DNA of 64,000 bases from an uncultured Bryobacterales bacterium (GTDB lineage: Bacteria > Acidobacteriota > Terriglobia > Bryobacterales > UBA6623), in contig OY282420.1 of NCBI GenBank assembly GCA_958295955.1, forward strand, positions 2,308,435-2,372,434, written 5' to 3'. Under the pieces are notes generated by a model, which was not told the origin of the DNA, made no database searches, and saw nothing but the letters and a program-made list of their open reading frames with translations. This document shows positions 9,169 through 18,996 of the stretch, piece by piece; positions within the stretch are counted from its first letter, which is position 1; every line of letters begins with the position of its first letter. Both the position numbers and the translations under genes were made by a program.

Positions 9169-10464
9169 TTAATTTTCGGGCGCCGCCGGCAGCAGTTCTG
9201 CGGCCATGCCCCCCGCGGCCATAATTGCGCGTTCTTTTTCGGTCAACCGCCGGTGCGCCTCGCGCTCCGCCTGCGCGGCCTCGGTCTTGCCCAGGCGGCG
9301 ATAGACGCGGGCCAGGCGGTAGCGCGGCTTCGAGGCTTCGGGGTTCAACTCGACGGCGCGGCGCAGGTATTGCTCCGCATCTTCGTAGCGCCGCTCCTTG
9401 GCCAGCAGCACGCCCAATTCGAAGTTCGCTTCCCAGAAATCTTCGCGCCGGTCGAGCGACTCGCGGAGCAGTTTCTCAATCGCCGCGACGGCCTCGGGAG
9501 CGTTGCCCGCGCCGAGTTGCGCGAGCAGTATCTGCCCGTACAGAAAAGGCCCCAGGTAATTTTTCGAGTGCTCTTCGTGGAAAACGCGAAGCCGCTCGAC
9601 GGCGTCTTCCATGCGCTGCGGCGCGTGCTGCAAGACGCGGCCCAGGAAGGCGTGCGGCTGTTCCATCGAGGGGGCGAGCTGCGCCGCCCGCAGAAACGCA
9701 TCGACCGCGTCGGCGAAGCGCCGCTGCCCGTAGTAGGCGATGCCCAGCCCCAACTCGATCGCGGCGCTTTTGTCGAAGTACCTGCGGCCGTGCAGGAACG
9801 CCGCCGCCGCCGCGTCGAAGTCCCTGTGCCGCAGATGGAAATAGCCGAGGTCGAAATGCAGCGACTCCTCGTAGGGCAGGGCGGCGACGGCGCTTTCCAG
9901 GTGGCCGCGGGCGGGCGCCGGCTCGCCGGCCGTTTCGTACGCCTTGCCGAGGACGTTGTGCAGTTGCGGCGACTCTTCCTTTTCGAGGCCCCGGCTCGCC
10001 AGTTCGATCGCCCGCCGCGGCATGTTTGCCTGAAGATACATCGAGGCGGCGCGCAGGTAAGCGTGGGAATCGGCCCGGCTGCTCGCGGCGAACGCTTCTT
10101 CCCAGCGGGCGGCCTCGGCCCAATTCCCGTATTCGGCATGGAACAGCGACAGGGCGTGCTGCACGGTCGGGTTCTCGCCGTCCAGGCGAGCCGCTTCCGC
10201 GGCGTGGTTGTGGGCCTGGGTGTGCAGATTGAGAATGGCGTAGATTTGCGCCAAGCCGAGCCATCCGCGAGCGTCTTCCGGCGCCTCTTCGACAGCTTTT
10301 TCGAGATGTTCTTGCGCCGCCGGGATGTCGCGGCCGTTCAGCGCGAGCAATCCGGCGCGCAGGCGCTCGCCGGCGCTGTCGGGCTGCTGCGCCGCAAGCA
10401 GACAGGCCGCGGCCGCCAAGGCCGAAACGATGCGCTGTAAGCCGCGGGCAGCCATTACATTCAA
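9169..10464 (-). CDS. exported tetratricopeptide-repeat protein
   Basis: The 431-aa protein starts with a hydrophobic export signal (LQRIVSALAAAACLLAAQQ). Consecutive 34-residue TPR units then run almost to the end, for example DARGWLGLAQIYAILNLHTQ, HLESAVAALPYEESLHFDLG and AEQYLRRAVELNPEASKPRY, which is the best match. TPR superhelices are protein-binding scaffolds. The partner is not predictable from the neighbours, which are ribBA (convergent) and ychF (divergent). The AT-containing gap to ychF (10465-10554) should hold both promoters. Confidence 0.82.
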   Translation of the reverse strand: MNVMAARGLQRIVSALAAAACLLAAQQPDSAGERLRAGLLALNGRDIPAAQEHLEKAVEEAPEDARGWLGLAQIYAILNLHTQAHNHAAEAARLDGENPTVQHALSLFHAEYGNWAEAARWEEAFAASSRADSHAYLRAASMYLQANMPRRAIELASRGLEKEESPQLHNVLGKAYETAGEPAPARGHLESAVAALPYEESLHFDLGYFHLRHRDFDAAAAAFLHGRRYFDKSAAIELGLGIAYYGQRRFADAVDAFLRAAQLAPSMEQPHAFLGRVLQHAPQRMEDAVERLRVFHEEHSKNYLGPFLYGQILLAQLGAGNAPEAVAAIEKLLRESLDRREDFWEANFELGVLLAKERRYEDAEQYLRRAVELNPEASKPRYRLARVYRRLGKTEAAQAEREAHRRLTEKERAIMAAGGMAAELLPAAPEN

Positions 10465-10554
10465 TATAAGGCGGGGCGCGGGTCTTTTCGACTCGCCTCT
10501 CTTTGCGCTCCGCTATCCGCCGTTCGCTATCCACTACGATAAAGTGCTGCCTCT

Positions 10555-11628
10555 ATGAAGACCGCCATCGTCGGACTGCCCCAGGTCGGCAAGACTGCGC
10601 TGTTCAAGATCTTGACCGGAGCCGCCGGCGAAGGCCGCATCGGCGCGACCAAAGTTCAACTCGGCAGCGCCAAGGTTCCCGACAAGCGGCTCGATGCGCT
10701 GACTGAAATTTTCCAGCCGCCGAAATCGGTCCAGGCCGTAGTCGAGTACGCGGACATGCCCGCCCTCTCGCGTGAAGCGCTGCGCAAACCGAGCTACATC
10801 GCCGACTTGCGCAACGCAGACGCCTTCACCCACGTGCTGCGCGCGTTCGAAGAGGCGACGGTCATGCATGCCGCGGGCTCGCTCGACCCGCGGCGCGATT
10901 GGGAAAACATCGAAGCCGAGTTGATGCTCAACGACTTGCAGGTTGTCGAGAACCGGCTGGAGCGCGTGGAAAAAGACATCAAGCGGGTCAAGAATCCCGA
11001 GCTTGCCGCAGAGCGCGCGCTGCTGATCCAATGCAGGAACGCTCTGGAAGAAGAACAGCCGCTGCGCGAGGCCGCGTTCACGGCCGAGGAAGCCAAGCTT
11101 CTGAAGGGATTCCAATTCCTCTCCGCAAAGCCGATGCTGCTGGTCGTCAACGCCGGTGAGGAGCAGGCCGGGGAGTTAGCCGCCGTCGAACGCCGGTACC
11201 GCGAAGCGCTGCTGCCCGGCCGCAAGAATCTGGGCGTAACCGCCGTTTGCGGCAGCATCGAGGCGGAGTTGGCCGAGTTGGACGCCGCGGAGGCAAGGGA
11301 TTACCTCGACAGTTACGGCCTCGCCGAATCCGGGCGCGAGCGGATCGTCCAAGCCGCTTACGAGCTGCTCGGCCTGATGTCGTTCCTGACGGCGGGCGAG
11401 AAGGAGTGCCGGGCCTGGACCGTGCCCAAGAACTCGACCGCCGTCCAGGCCGCCGGAGCGATTCACGGCGACTTTGCCAAAAGGTTCATCCGCGCGGAGG
11501 TCATCGGTTGGGAGAAGCTGGCCGCGCACGGAGGGTACGCGGCCGCGCGCGCCGCCGGCGACCTGCGGCTGGAAGGCAAGCAATATATCGTGCAGGACGG
11601 CGACGTGCTGGTCATCCGCCACGGTTAG
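10555..11628 (+). CDS. ychF: YchF/OLA1-family P-loop ATPase/GTPase
   Basis: The 357-aa length matches the family. The Walker A motif is GLPQVGKTALF at residues 7-17, with Gln and Thr where many homologues have Asn and Ser (NVGKST). A coiled-coil insertion (about 125-185, LQVVENRLERVEKDIKRV) is followed by the G4-like MLLVVNAGEE. The C-terminal TGS domain shows FLTAGEKECRAWTVPKNSTA, then IHGDFAKRFIRAEVIGWEKL and IVQDGDVLVIRHG. YchF binds ATP in preference to GTP and associates with ribosomes and stress regulation. It is followed by tpiA and secG on the same strand. Confidence 0.92.
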   Translation: MKTAIVGLPQVGKTALFKILTGAAGEGRIGATKVQLGSAKVPDKRLDALTEIFQPPKSVQAVVEYADMPALSREALRKPSYIADLRNADAFTHVLRAFEEATVMHAAGSLDPRRDWENIEAELMLNDLQVVENRLERVEKDIKRVKNPELAAERALLIQCRNALEEEQPLREAAFTAEEAKLLKGFQFLSAKPMLLVVNAGEEQAGELAAVERRYREALLPGRKNLGVTAVCGSIEAELAELDAAEARDYLDSYGLAESGRERIVQAAYELLGLMSFLTAGEKECRAWTVPKNSTAVQAAGAIHGDFAKRFIRAEVIGWEKLAAHGGYAAARAAGDLRLEGKQYIVQDGDVLVIRHG

Positions 11629-11772
11629 GCCGGCGGCAAGGCCGGCGGAGACGGCAGCGAAGCGAAAAACTCGCGACTCGCGGCCCGAAGGCGTGTAGTA
11701 CCCTGAATATTGCGGGCGGCGTCTCGCCCGTTACCCCGACAGGAAAGCTCGCGAATCCGCGGCGGAGGAGTT

Positions 11773-12546
11773 GTGCGCATCCCAGTAGTTGCCGGCAATT
11801 GGAAGATGTTCAAGACGGCCGCCGAGACGGCGGAGTTTCTGACAACGTTGAAACCGCTGGTCGCCGGCGCCGCCGGCTGCGAGATCGTCGTCGCTCCGCC
11901 CGCTCCGGCGCTGGCCGCGGCCGTCGCGGCGGCGCGCGGCAGCGCGGTGCGCATTGGCGCGCAGAACCTGCACTGGGCGCCGGAGGGCGCGTTTACCGGC
12001 GAGATCTCGGCGCAGATGATCGCCGCGGCAGGGTGCAGCCACGTCATCGTCGGCCACAGCGAGCGCCGCCGGCACTTCGGCGAAACCGACGGCGCCGTCC
12101 ATCTCAAGACCCTCGCGGCGCTCGAAGCGGGACTGGCGCCCATCGTTTGCGTCGGCGAGACCCTGGAGCAGCGCGAAGCCGGCAACACCGAGATTGTGCT
12201 CCGCGAGCAGTTTCTAACCGGACTCGGCGCTTTGACCGCCGCGCAGTTCTCGCGTATAATCGTGGCGTACGAGCCGGTTTGGGCCATTGGCACGGGCCGC
12301 ACCGCCACCCCGCAGATTGCCGCGGAAGCGCACCGCATTCTGCGTGCGTTGGCCGCCGAGCGCTTCGGCGCCGAGGCGGCGCAAAGCCTGCGCATCCTCT
12401 ACGGCGGCAGCGTAAAACCGGCCAACGTCGAGGGATTGATGGCGGACGAAGAGATCGACGGGGTTTTGGTTGGCGGGGCGAGCCTGGAGCCGAAATCGTT
12501 CGCGGCGCTGGTTAACGGCGGAGCGAGTCACGGAGCGCAACGTTAG
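11773..12546 (+). CDS. tpiA: triosephosphate isomerase
   Basis: The GTG at 11773 is preferred over upstream in-frame codons because GGAGG lies four bases before it and the protein then opens RIPVVAGNWKM, as in other TIMs. That gives 257 aa. Catalytic residues are visible: Lys in GNWKM, His in VIVGHSERRRHF and Glu in VAYEPVWAIGTG. The phosphate-binding loop is ILYGGSVKPAN and then GVLVGGASLEPKSF. It interconverts dihydroxyacetone phosphate and glyceraldehyde 3-phosphate in the cytosol. The stop lies nine bases before secG; the tpiA-secG order is common in bacteria, and the two are probably co-transcribed. Confidence 0.96.
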   Translation: MRIPVVAGNWKMFKTAAETAEFLTTLKPLVAGAAGCEIVVAPPAPALAAAVAAARGSAVRIGAQNLHWAPEGAFTGEISAQMIAAAGCSHVIVGHSERRRHFGETDGAVHLKTLAALEAGLAPIVCVGETLEQREAGNTEIVLREQFLTGLGALTAAQFSRIIVAYEPVWAIGTGRTATPQIAAEAHRILRALAAERFGAEAAQSLRILYGGSVKPANVEGLMADEEIDGVLVGGASLEPKSFAALVNGGASHGAQR

Positions 12547-12555
12547 GAGCAAGCG

Positions 12556-12933
12556 ATGCTGATTCTATTTACGGCCTTGCATGTGATAGTGAGCTTTTTT
12601 CTGATTATTGTCGTGCTGCTGCAGAGCGGCAAAGCCGCCGATCTGGCGGGGGCTTTCGGCGGCATGGGTTCGCAGACGGCTTTCGGGCCGCGCGGCGCGG
12701 CGACGATTCTCTCCAAGGCGACGACGACGGCCGCGGTGCTGTTCATGCTGACGTCGATCACTCTCGGCATCTGGCAGGGCCGCAACGTCGGCGCGGGCCA
12801 ATCGGTGATCGAACGCAGCGGAATCGCCGCGGAGGAGACCGAAACGGCGCCGGAACCCGCGCCCGCCGCCCCGGCGGACACGGAGGAAGCGGGGGCGGGG
12901 GAAGCGGAGGCGGGGACACTATCCGGTGAATAG
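12556..12933 (+). CDS. secG: SecG preprotein translocase subunit
   Basis: The 125-aa protein has two membrane segments (about 4-22 and 55-75) flanking the conserved loop LLQSGKAADLAGAFGGMGSQ followed by TAFGPRGAATILSKAT, the SecG signature. SecG joins SecY and SecE in the inner membrane and assists SecA cycling. The C-terminal 40 residues are an acidic Ala/Glu/Pro tail. Its last codons run into the intergenic ATCCGGTGAATAG repeat text, so the tail end may be recently evolved. Confidence 0.93.
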   Translation: MLILFTALHVIVSFFLIIVVLLQSGKAADLAGAFGGMGSQTAFGPRGAATILSKATTTAAVLFMLTSITLGIWQGRNVGAGQSVIERSGIAAEETETAPEPAPAAPADTEEAGAGEAEAGTLSGE

Positions 12934-12935
12934 GG

Positions 12936-12951
12936 GGCCGGTGAATAGCGG
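12936..12951. repeat. short intergenic repeat, copy 2
   Basis: GGCCGGTGAATAGCGG, identical to the 16-mer at 705-720, lies just downstream of secG. It is preceded at 12922-12934 by a partial copy (TCCGGTGAATAGG) that contains the secG stop codon. Confidence 0.5.
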
Positions 12952-12988
12952 ATAGTAAAGAATGTGTAACGGACGGGCGGCGCCCCCC

Positions 12989-13011
12989 GGCAACTCGTAT
13001 GGGGAGTTGCC
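12989..13011 (+). terminator. hairpin between secG and tRNA-Leu
   Basis: GGCAACTC (12989-12996) and GAGTTGCC (13004-13011) form a perfect 8-bp stem around a 7-base loop. Short GGGCG/CGCCC flanks may extend it. There is no U-run, so it could equally be a processing or attenuation structure rather than an intrinsic terminator of the ychF-tpiA-secG run. Confidence 0.4.
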
Positions 13012-13027
13012 CGCCCGGCCGGCAATT

Positions 13028-13114
13028 GCGGAGGTGGCGGAACCGGCAGACGCGCTAGCTTGAGGTGCTAGTGGGAGCAATCCCTTGGGGGTTCGAGTCC
13101 CCCTCTCCGCACCA
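13028..13114 (+). tRNA. tRNA-Leu (anticodon GAG)
   Basis: An 87-nt class II tRNA with an encoded CCA end. The acceptor GCGGAGG pairs with the 3' TCTCCGC. The anticodon stem CTAGC/GCTAG encloses TTGAGGT with GAG at 13062-13064. A long variable arm follows (TGGGAGCAATCCCTT), and the T arm is GGGGGTTCGAGTCCCCC. The GAG anticodon reads CUC/CUU leucine codons, in keeping with high-GC codon use. Confidence 0.96.
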
Positions 13115-13203
13115 GTTTCGTACGCGGACGCGCCCGCGTACAGTTGGGGATAGTGAAATAGTGTCAACCTCGCCGGTCCGGCGGCGCGCGCCCGACTCGC
13201 GGC

Positions 13204-14733
13204 CTATTCGACGGCAATGGTGACGCCGGGTTGACTCGCTCTGCCGCCGCCGGCGATGACCAACTCCGCCGCGTCGGACGGCGCGATGCCTGCGGGAACT
13301 TCGACCAGCACCATGTCCACCGCCGCCAACGTCGGCGCCAAACCCGAGAACAGCACGCCGTCCGCGGCGACCGCCACGCCGCCGATGCTTACCCGCGGGC
13401 GCTCCGCCGTATGCCGCAGCGCCACGTTCGCGCCGTCGGCCCGACAGACGCCGTCCGGCGCGCACGAGTTCTCCCCGTCGGCCACCGGCGGATACACCGG
13501 CCCCAGTCCCGTGGCGTAAATCTCCAGCACGTCCCCGGCCCGCGCCGGACGGCTCTTTCCGCTCGCGCCGCGCGGCGCCGCGAGCGCTCCCGCGCCCGCC
13601 AACAGCGCCGCCGCCTGACCCGTCCCCGCGCCCGACACCGTGAACACGCCCGGCGCATGGGCGGCTACGGTAAAGCGCCGCGGATAGCTGCTGCCCTGGG
13701 CCGTCTCCACCACCACCGTCGCCAGAGCGGTTTCGCCCGCCTCCAGCGCCTCCATGCCCAACAGCGAGGGCGCCTGTGTTTCGATGCGCTGCGGGCCCAC
13801 CGCGAACAACCGCGCTTGCAGGCCGTCGAACCGCACCGTGACCCCGCCCAGGCTCGCCGGCAGCGGGAAACCCTCCGCCGCATACGCTTCTCCGCCGGTG
13901 AAATTCACGCCCCGGACCACCACCAGCGAACCCGCCGCGACAGGCAGCAACCGCGGGCCGAACAGCTCCCGCTCGCCGAAGGCGCTCAGCACCGCCGCGT
14001 TGACCACGCCGTGCTCCGACACCGCCGGCCCCGCGGCCGGCTGCACCGTCAAGGCGATCCTCACCCGCGCCGTCAAGGCGAGGCGCGCCCGCGCCGTCAC
14101 CCGCCCCCCGGAGCGCACGTACAGCAGCGCCTCGCGCCGTCCTACGCGCAGCCCGGCAGGATCCACCGTGACCGTAAGCACCGCCTCTTCGTTCTCTTCC
14201 AGGCTGCCGCTCGCGGGCTCGACGGCGATCCAACGCTGCGCGGGCTGCGCATGGAAATCCACCGCGCCGTTCTCGGCGTACAAGACGACCTGCTGCGCCG
14301 CCGGCGCGTCGTCTTGCCGCAGCACGAACGCCAACTCGAAGGTTCGCGCGCGCGCCGCCGGTTCCGGCTCGCGGGGCGGCGCGGGCGGCGGCGCCACCTT
14401 GCGGATGCGGTTGTTGTTCGTATCGGCGATGTACAGGTCGTCGCCGGCTGGCGCCACGCCGTAGGGGTTGTGCAGTCGCGCCGCCGTGGCCGCGCCGCCA
14501 TCCCCGCTGAAGCTGCCCGTGGTTGTGCCGCTACCCGCGACCGTCTCGATGATCCAGTTGTCCGCGGGCTGCGCCCCGGCAACCGCCGCCGACAGCGCGG
14601 CGAGGATTAGTGAAGAGTGAAGAGCAAGCCCGCCGGGGCGGCAAGAGCGGATAACTTGAAGAAGAGACCCGATTCTGAAAAGGGAGAGAGAAGAGCGGAA
14701 AACGGAGCGCGCGCCGCCCGCGTTACTCCTCAT
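13204..14733 (-). CDS. exported NHL-repeat protein with TIGR03437 C-terminal domain
   Basis: The 509-aa protein has an Arg/Ser-rich start, then a hydrophobic export segment (LALHSSLILAALSAAVAGAQ). The ATG at 14733 is therefore uncertain but no better start is seen. One NHL blade follows (FSGDGGAATAARLHNPYGVA, then YIADTNNNRIRKV). A BACON-like Ig segment comes next (LAFVLRQDDAPAAQQVVLYA, then GSLEENEEAVLTVTVDP), and finally the TIGR03437 domain (VVVRGVNFTGGEAYA, GDVLEIYATGLGPVYPPVAD, AVDMVLVEVPAGIAPSDA). This domain is abundant in Solibacter-type Acidobacteria and its role is unknown. A single NHL blade cannot form a propeller, so repeats have probably been lost; the decayed relative at 746-1459 keeps more. 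Confidence 0.85.
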   Translation of the reverse strand: MRSNAGGARSVFRSSLSLFRIGSLLQVIRSCRPGGLALHSSLILAALSAAVAGAQPADNWIIETVAGSGTTTGSFSGDGGAATAARLHNPYGVAPAGDDLYIADTNNNRIRKVAPPPAPPREPEPAARARTFELAFVLRQDDAPAAQQVVLYAENGAVDFHAQPAQRWIAVEPASGSLEENEEAVLTVTVDPAGLRVGRREALLYVRSGGRVTARARLALTARVRIALTVQPAAGPAVSEHGVVNAAVLSAFGERELFGPRLLPVAAGSLVVVRGVNFTGGEAYAAEGFPLPASLGGVTVRFDGLQARLFAVGPQRIETQAPSLLGMEALEAGETALATVVVETAQGSSYPRRFTVAAHAPGVFTVSGAGTGQAAALLAGAGALAAPRGASGKSRPARAGDVLEIYATGLGPVYPPVADGENSCAPDGVCRADGANVALRHTAERPRVSIGGVAVAADGVLFSGLAPTLAAVDMVLVEVPAGIAPSDAAELVIAGGGRASQPGVTIAVE

Positions 14734-14880
14734 TAGTCACAAGCCCCGCGTCAAGCGCTCGCGCCAACAAAGAAAACAATTTTGCTGCCTGCCGCTCATT
14801 GACAACGAAGGTATCCCATCCGCCAACGTCTTGGCAACGGTAAAATGCGTTGACCGGATTTTTTTCGTGGCCGCCGGGGC
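14723..14880 (-). pseudogene. possible gene remnant in the 14734-15053 gap
   Basis: The 320-bp gap between the NHL gene and the DUF3500 gene has no clear gene. On the minus strand a stretch ending at 14723 reads NPVNAFYRCQDVGGWDTFVV, then NERQAAKLFSLLARALDAGL. It looks protein-like and is less GC-rich than the flanks, but it lacks a plausible start and is not recognised. Its stop (GAGGAGTAA) overlaps the ATG proposed for the NHL gene. It may be the tail of a lost gene. Confidence 0.25.
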
Positions 14881-15053
14881 CGGCGGAAATCGAAGAGCAA
14901 GACCGCCGCGCCGCCCACGGCATTTTCGCCGCGGGCCGCCGGTCCCGCCCAAAAGATTGCGGCATTCGCAATCGTGCGTACGGGTTTGCGCTAGAGATAT
15001 AATCGTGCATGGTTCGCGTTCGGCCGAGCCGCCCTGCGATGAGGAGTGAAGCC

Positions 15054-16142
15054 ATGACCCGTTCGACCCGCCTTCGAGCTCTGATTCTGTTGCCGGCGAT
15101 CTGCGCGGCGGGCATCGCCTACCATCACTCGACCGAGGACATGATGGTCGGCGCGGCCAAAGCGTTCCTGGCTTCGCTCAACCCCAACCAGCAGCCGGCC
15201 GCCCATTTCAAAATGGATAACCCGGACTACGAGACCTGGCACTTCGTGCCGGACAACAATTTCATTCAGGCGCACGGCTACGCGCGCAACGGGCTGACCT
15301 ACCGCGACATGATTCCCGAGCAGCGCGTGCTGGCCGACTCCCTGCTGGCCGCCTCGCTGTCGCAAGCCGGGTTCATCCGGGCGAAGACCATCATGAGCCT
15401 CGAAGAAGTCCTGCGGATTCAAGAGAACGACACCGTCGGGCGCCGCGACGTGGAGATGTACCACGTGAGCATTTTCGGCGATCCGTCAACCGCGGGCGCA
15501 TGGGCTTGGCGGCTCGAAGGCCATCACATCTCGCTGCACTTTCTGATGAAAGACGGCAAGCTGGTTTCGGTCTCCCCCACGTTCTTCGGGTCGAACCCGC
15601 ACGAAGTCCGCGAAGGCCCGCGCAAGGGAATCCGCGTGCTCGGGCGCGAAGAAGACCTCGCGCGCGATCTCGTGCGCTCGCTCGACGAGGCCGGCCGCAA
15701 GCAGGCCGTCATCGCCGACAAGGCTTACCGCGATATTCTGACGACTTACACGACGCGGGCCAAGCTCGAGGGGGCGCCGCAAGGCATTCCGGCGGCGCAA
15801 CTCGACGGCGAGCAATACGAGATGCTGCTCGAACTTGCCGCGCAGTACGCGCTGTCGTTCCCGTCCGAGCAGGCCGAGGCGCGGAGCGCCAAAGTCCGCG
15901 CAACCGCGAAGGAAGACCTGTACTTCGCCTGGGCCGGGTCGATCGAGCCCGGCAAGGGCGACTACTACCGCATCCAGGCGCCCGAATTTCTCATCGAATA
16001 CGACAATACGCAGAATCGGAACAACCACAGCCACTCCGTGTGGCGCGATTTCAAGGGGGACTTCGGCCGCGATATCCTGGCTGCTCACTACGAGCGGTTC
16101 GACCACGGCTTCGCGGGCGGCGAGCGTCCGTTGGCCGACTAG
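15054..16142 (+). CDS. exported DUF3500 family protein
   Basis: The ATG at 15054 has GAGGAG seven bases upstream and is followed by a signal segment (TRSTRLRALILLPAICAAGI), giving 362 aa. The frame is open further upstream but without conserved sequence. DUF3500 hallmarks are visible: NPDYETWHFVPDNN (residues 46-59), AWAWRLEGHHISLHF near 135, and near the C-terminus FAWAGSIEPGKGDYYRIQAP with FLIEYDNTQNRNNHSHSVWR. The His-rich, aromatic motifs suggest metal or haem binding, but no biochemical role is established for the family. No operon partner is evident. Confidence 0.85.
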   Translation: MTRSTRLRALILLPAICAAGIAYHHSTEDMMVGAAKAFLASLNPNQQPAAHFKMDNPDYETWHFVPDNNFIQAHGYARNGLTYRDMIPEQRVLADSLLAASLSQAGFIRAKTIMSLEEVLRIQENDTVGRRDVEMYHVSIFGDPSTAGAWAWRLEGHHISLHFLMKDGKLVSVSPTFFGSNPHEVREGPRKGIRVLGREEDLARDLVRSLDEAGRKQAVIADKAYRDILTTYTTRAKLEGAPQGIPAAQLDGEQYEMLLELAAQYALSFPSEQAEARSAKVRATAKEDLYFAWAGSIEPGKGDYYRIQAPEFLIEYDNTQNRNNHSHSVWRDFKGDFGRDILAAHYERFDHGFAGGERPLAD

Positions 16143-16203
16143 CCGGACGGAATCGCGCATAACTCCGCCGTCCCCGTTTCTCTTGCCCCACCGAAGAAAG
16201 TAG

Positions 16204-17511
<1,308 letters not shown>

Positions 17512-17518
17512 GCCGCGG

Positions 17519-18133
17519 CTACGGCCGGCGGGCGGTCAGGCGGAACGAGACGTCCATCTCGTTTTTCGTGCCTACCGCGCCGAACGCCGCTGACGGCGGC
17601 TTGAGGCCGTAGTCCCGCAGCGCGACCGCCGCGGAGCCGTCGAAGCGCAATTCGCCGGACCCGCCGGCGCTCATGACCGCCTCCACGCGGACGGCCTCCG
17701 CGCGGTTGCGAATGGTCAGCAGGCCGAGAACGGCAAAGCTTCCGTTCGCCTGCGGACGAACTTCCGTCGAGCGGAACAAGATGTGCGGATATCTTGCGGC
17801 CTGCAGGATTTTTTCCTTGCCCTCGCGCTCGATTTTGGCCAGATTTCCGGCGTTGACCCAGGTATCCTCGCAAACCATGCCGTCCGCCTCGATAGCGATC
17901 TTTACGCTCGAATTTTCCGGATTCGAGGCGTCGAAGTCGATTTCTCCGGAGTAGCGCTTGAAAACGAAGTCGTGGACCTTGCCGCGCATGAAACCGGTTT
18001 TGTAAACCTTGAGCCTGATCTCGGCCCCGTCCGCCGGCGCGAGGCGATAGATTTCCGCAGCGGCCGGCGTCATCCCCGCGGCAAGAAACAGCGCCAGTCC
18101 CGCGCAGCGCGCCGGTCGCGGGCCGCTGGTCAC
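17519..18133 (-). CDS. periplasmic YceI-like lipocalin-fold protein
   Basis: The best start is GTG at 18131-18133, which overlaps the stop of the upstream glycosyltransferase (GTGA) and gives 204 aa with a short signal segment (CAGLALFLAAGMTPAAA). The YceI pattern is clear: VYKTGFMRGKVHDFVFKRYS, then GEIDFDASNPENSSVKIAIE, KIEREGKEKILQAARYPHIL and VLGLLTIRNRAEAVRVEAVM. YceI proteins bind isoprenoid-like lipids in the periplasm. Coupling to a dolichyl-phosphate-type glycosyltransferase suggests, without proof, a role with polyprenyl lipids. Confidence 0.85.
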   Translation of the reverse strand: MTSGPRPARCAGLALFLAAGMTPAAAEIYRLAPADGAEIRLKVYKTGFMRGKVHDFVFKRYSGEIDFDASNPENSSVKIAIEADGMVCEDTWVNAGNLAKIEREGKEKILQAARYPHILFRSTEVRPQANGSFAVLGLLTIRNRAEAVRVEAVMSAGGSGELRFDGSAAVALRDYGLKPPSAAFGAVGTKNEMDVSFRLTARRP

Positions 18134-18948
18134 GGGTCGCGGGGCTTTTCGATTTGCGGCTTGCGACTCGCGGCTCGCGACTCTTTGTTCTCCACTGCCC
18201 ACTGCGCACTATCTCCATACTTGCCGGTAAGGTCGTTCCAGCGCACTTTCAAGACATCGACGAAGGCGCCGACGCCGTGGAGGAAACCGACGGTCGTGCC
18301 TTCGACGTCGTTCCAGCGCACCGGGACCTCGGCAATTTTACAGCCTAACTTTTCAGCCAGAAAGAGTTGCTCGACATCGAAGCCGAACCCCTCCAGCCGC
18401 TGGCGGGCGGCGACTTCCCGCGCGGCCTCCCGCGAAAAAAGCTTGAAGCCGCATTGCGTATCGGCCGGCGACAGGCCGGTAACCAGCCGGACGACGAGAT
18501 TGAACGCGCGGCCCATTGCTTCGCGAAAGAACGGTTGGCGCACGCCGATCAGGGAACGGTCGAGCGCGCGCGAGCCGATGGCGACCGCGCATGCGCCGTC
18601 CCGTCCGGCGCGGAGCAGCTTCTCCGCTTCTTCGATCGGCGCCGAAAGATCAGCGTCGGAAAACAGCACCCAGTCGCCGCGGGCCGCGCGCATGCCGCGG
18701 CGCACGCTGTAGCCCTTGCCGCGGTTGCCGGGATTGTCGAGCACGCGGTACGCCGCGCCGATGCGGGCGAAAAGCTCGGCGGCTTCATGAGCAACCGCAA
18801 GGGTGCGGTCGCGGGAGCCGTCGTTGACCACCAGCACCTCGACGGCGTCCATCCCGGTCCGGCTTAGGTACGCCGCGATGCGTTCCAGCGACGCGGGGAG
18901 GCGTTTTTCCTCGTTGTAGGCCGGGATGACGACGCTCAGAAAGGGCAA
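18130..18948 (-). CDS. GT2 glycosyltransferase, dolichyl-phosphate beta-glucosyltransferase-like
   Basis: The 272-aa GT-A protein begins MPFLSVVIPAYNEEKRLPAS, with nucleotide-binding VNDGSRDRT, the DxD motif in VLFSDADLSAPIEEAEKL, and the family signature SPADTQCGFKLFSREAAREV. GFGFDVEQLFLAEKLGCKI, EVPVRWNDVEGTTV and DVLKVRW match the Alg5/DPG-synthase group, which loads glucose onto polyprenyl phosphate at the inner membrane. The last 25 or so residues (SAQWAVENKESRAASRKPQI and onward) are encoded by low-complexity text (CGCGAGCCGCGAGTCGCAAG) and are unlikely to be conserved. The stop overlaps the YceI gene start. Confidence 0.88.
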   Translation of the reverse strand: MPFLSVVIPAYNEEKRLPASLERIAAYLSRTGMDAVEVLVVNDGSRDRTLAVAHEAAELFARIGAAYRVLDNPGNRGKGYSVRRGMRAARGDWVLFSDADLSAPIEEAEKLLRAGRDGACAVAIGSRALDRSLIGVRQPFFREAMGRAFNLVVRLVTGLSPADTQCGFKLFSREAAREVAARQRLEGFGFDVEQLFLAEKLGCKIAEVPVRWNDVEGTTVGFLHGVGAFVDVLKVRWNDLTGKYGDSAQWAVENKESRAASRKPQIEKPRDP

Positions 18949-18996
18949 GCCGAGGGGACCCCAAACCGCGAATTATACCGTGAAGACCGTTCGGCT

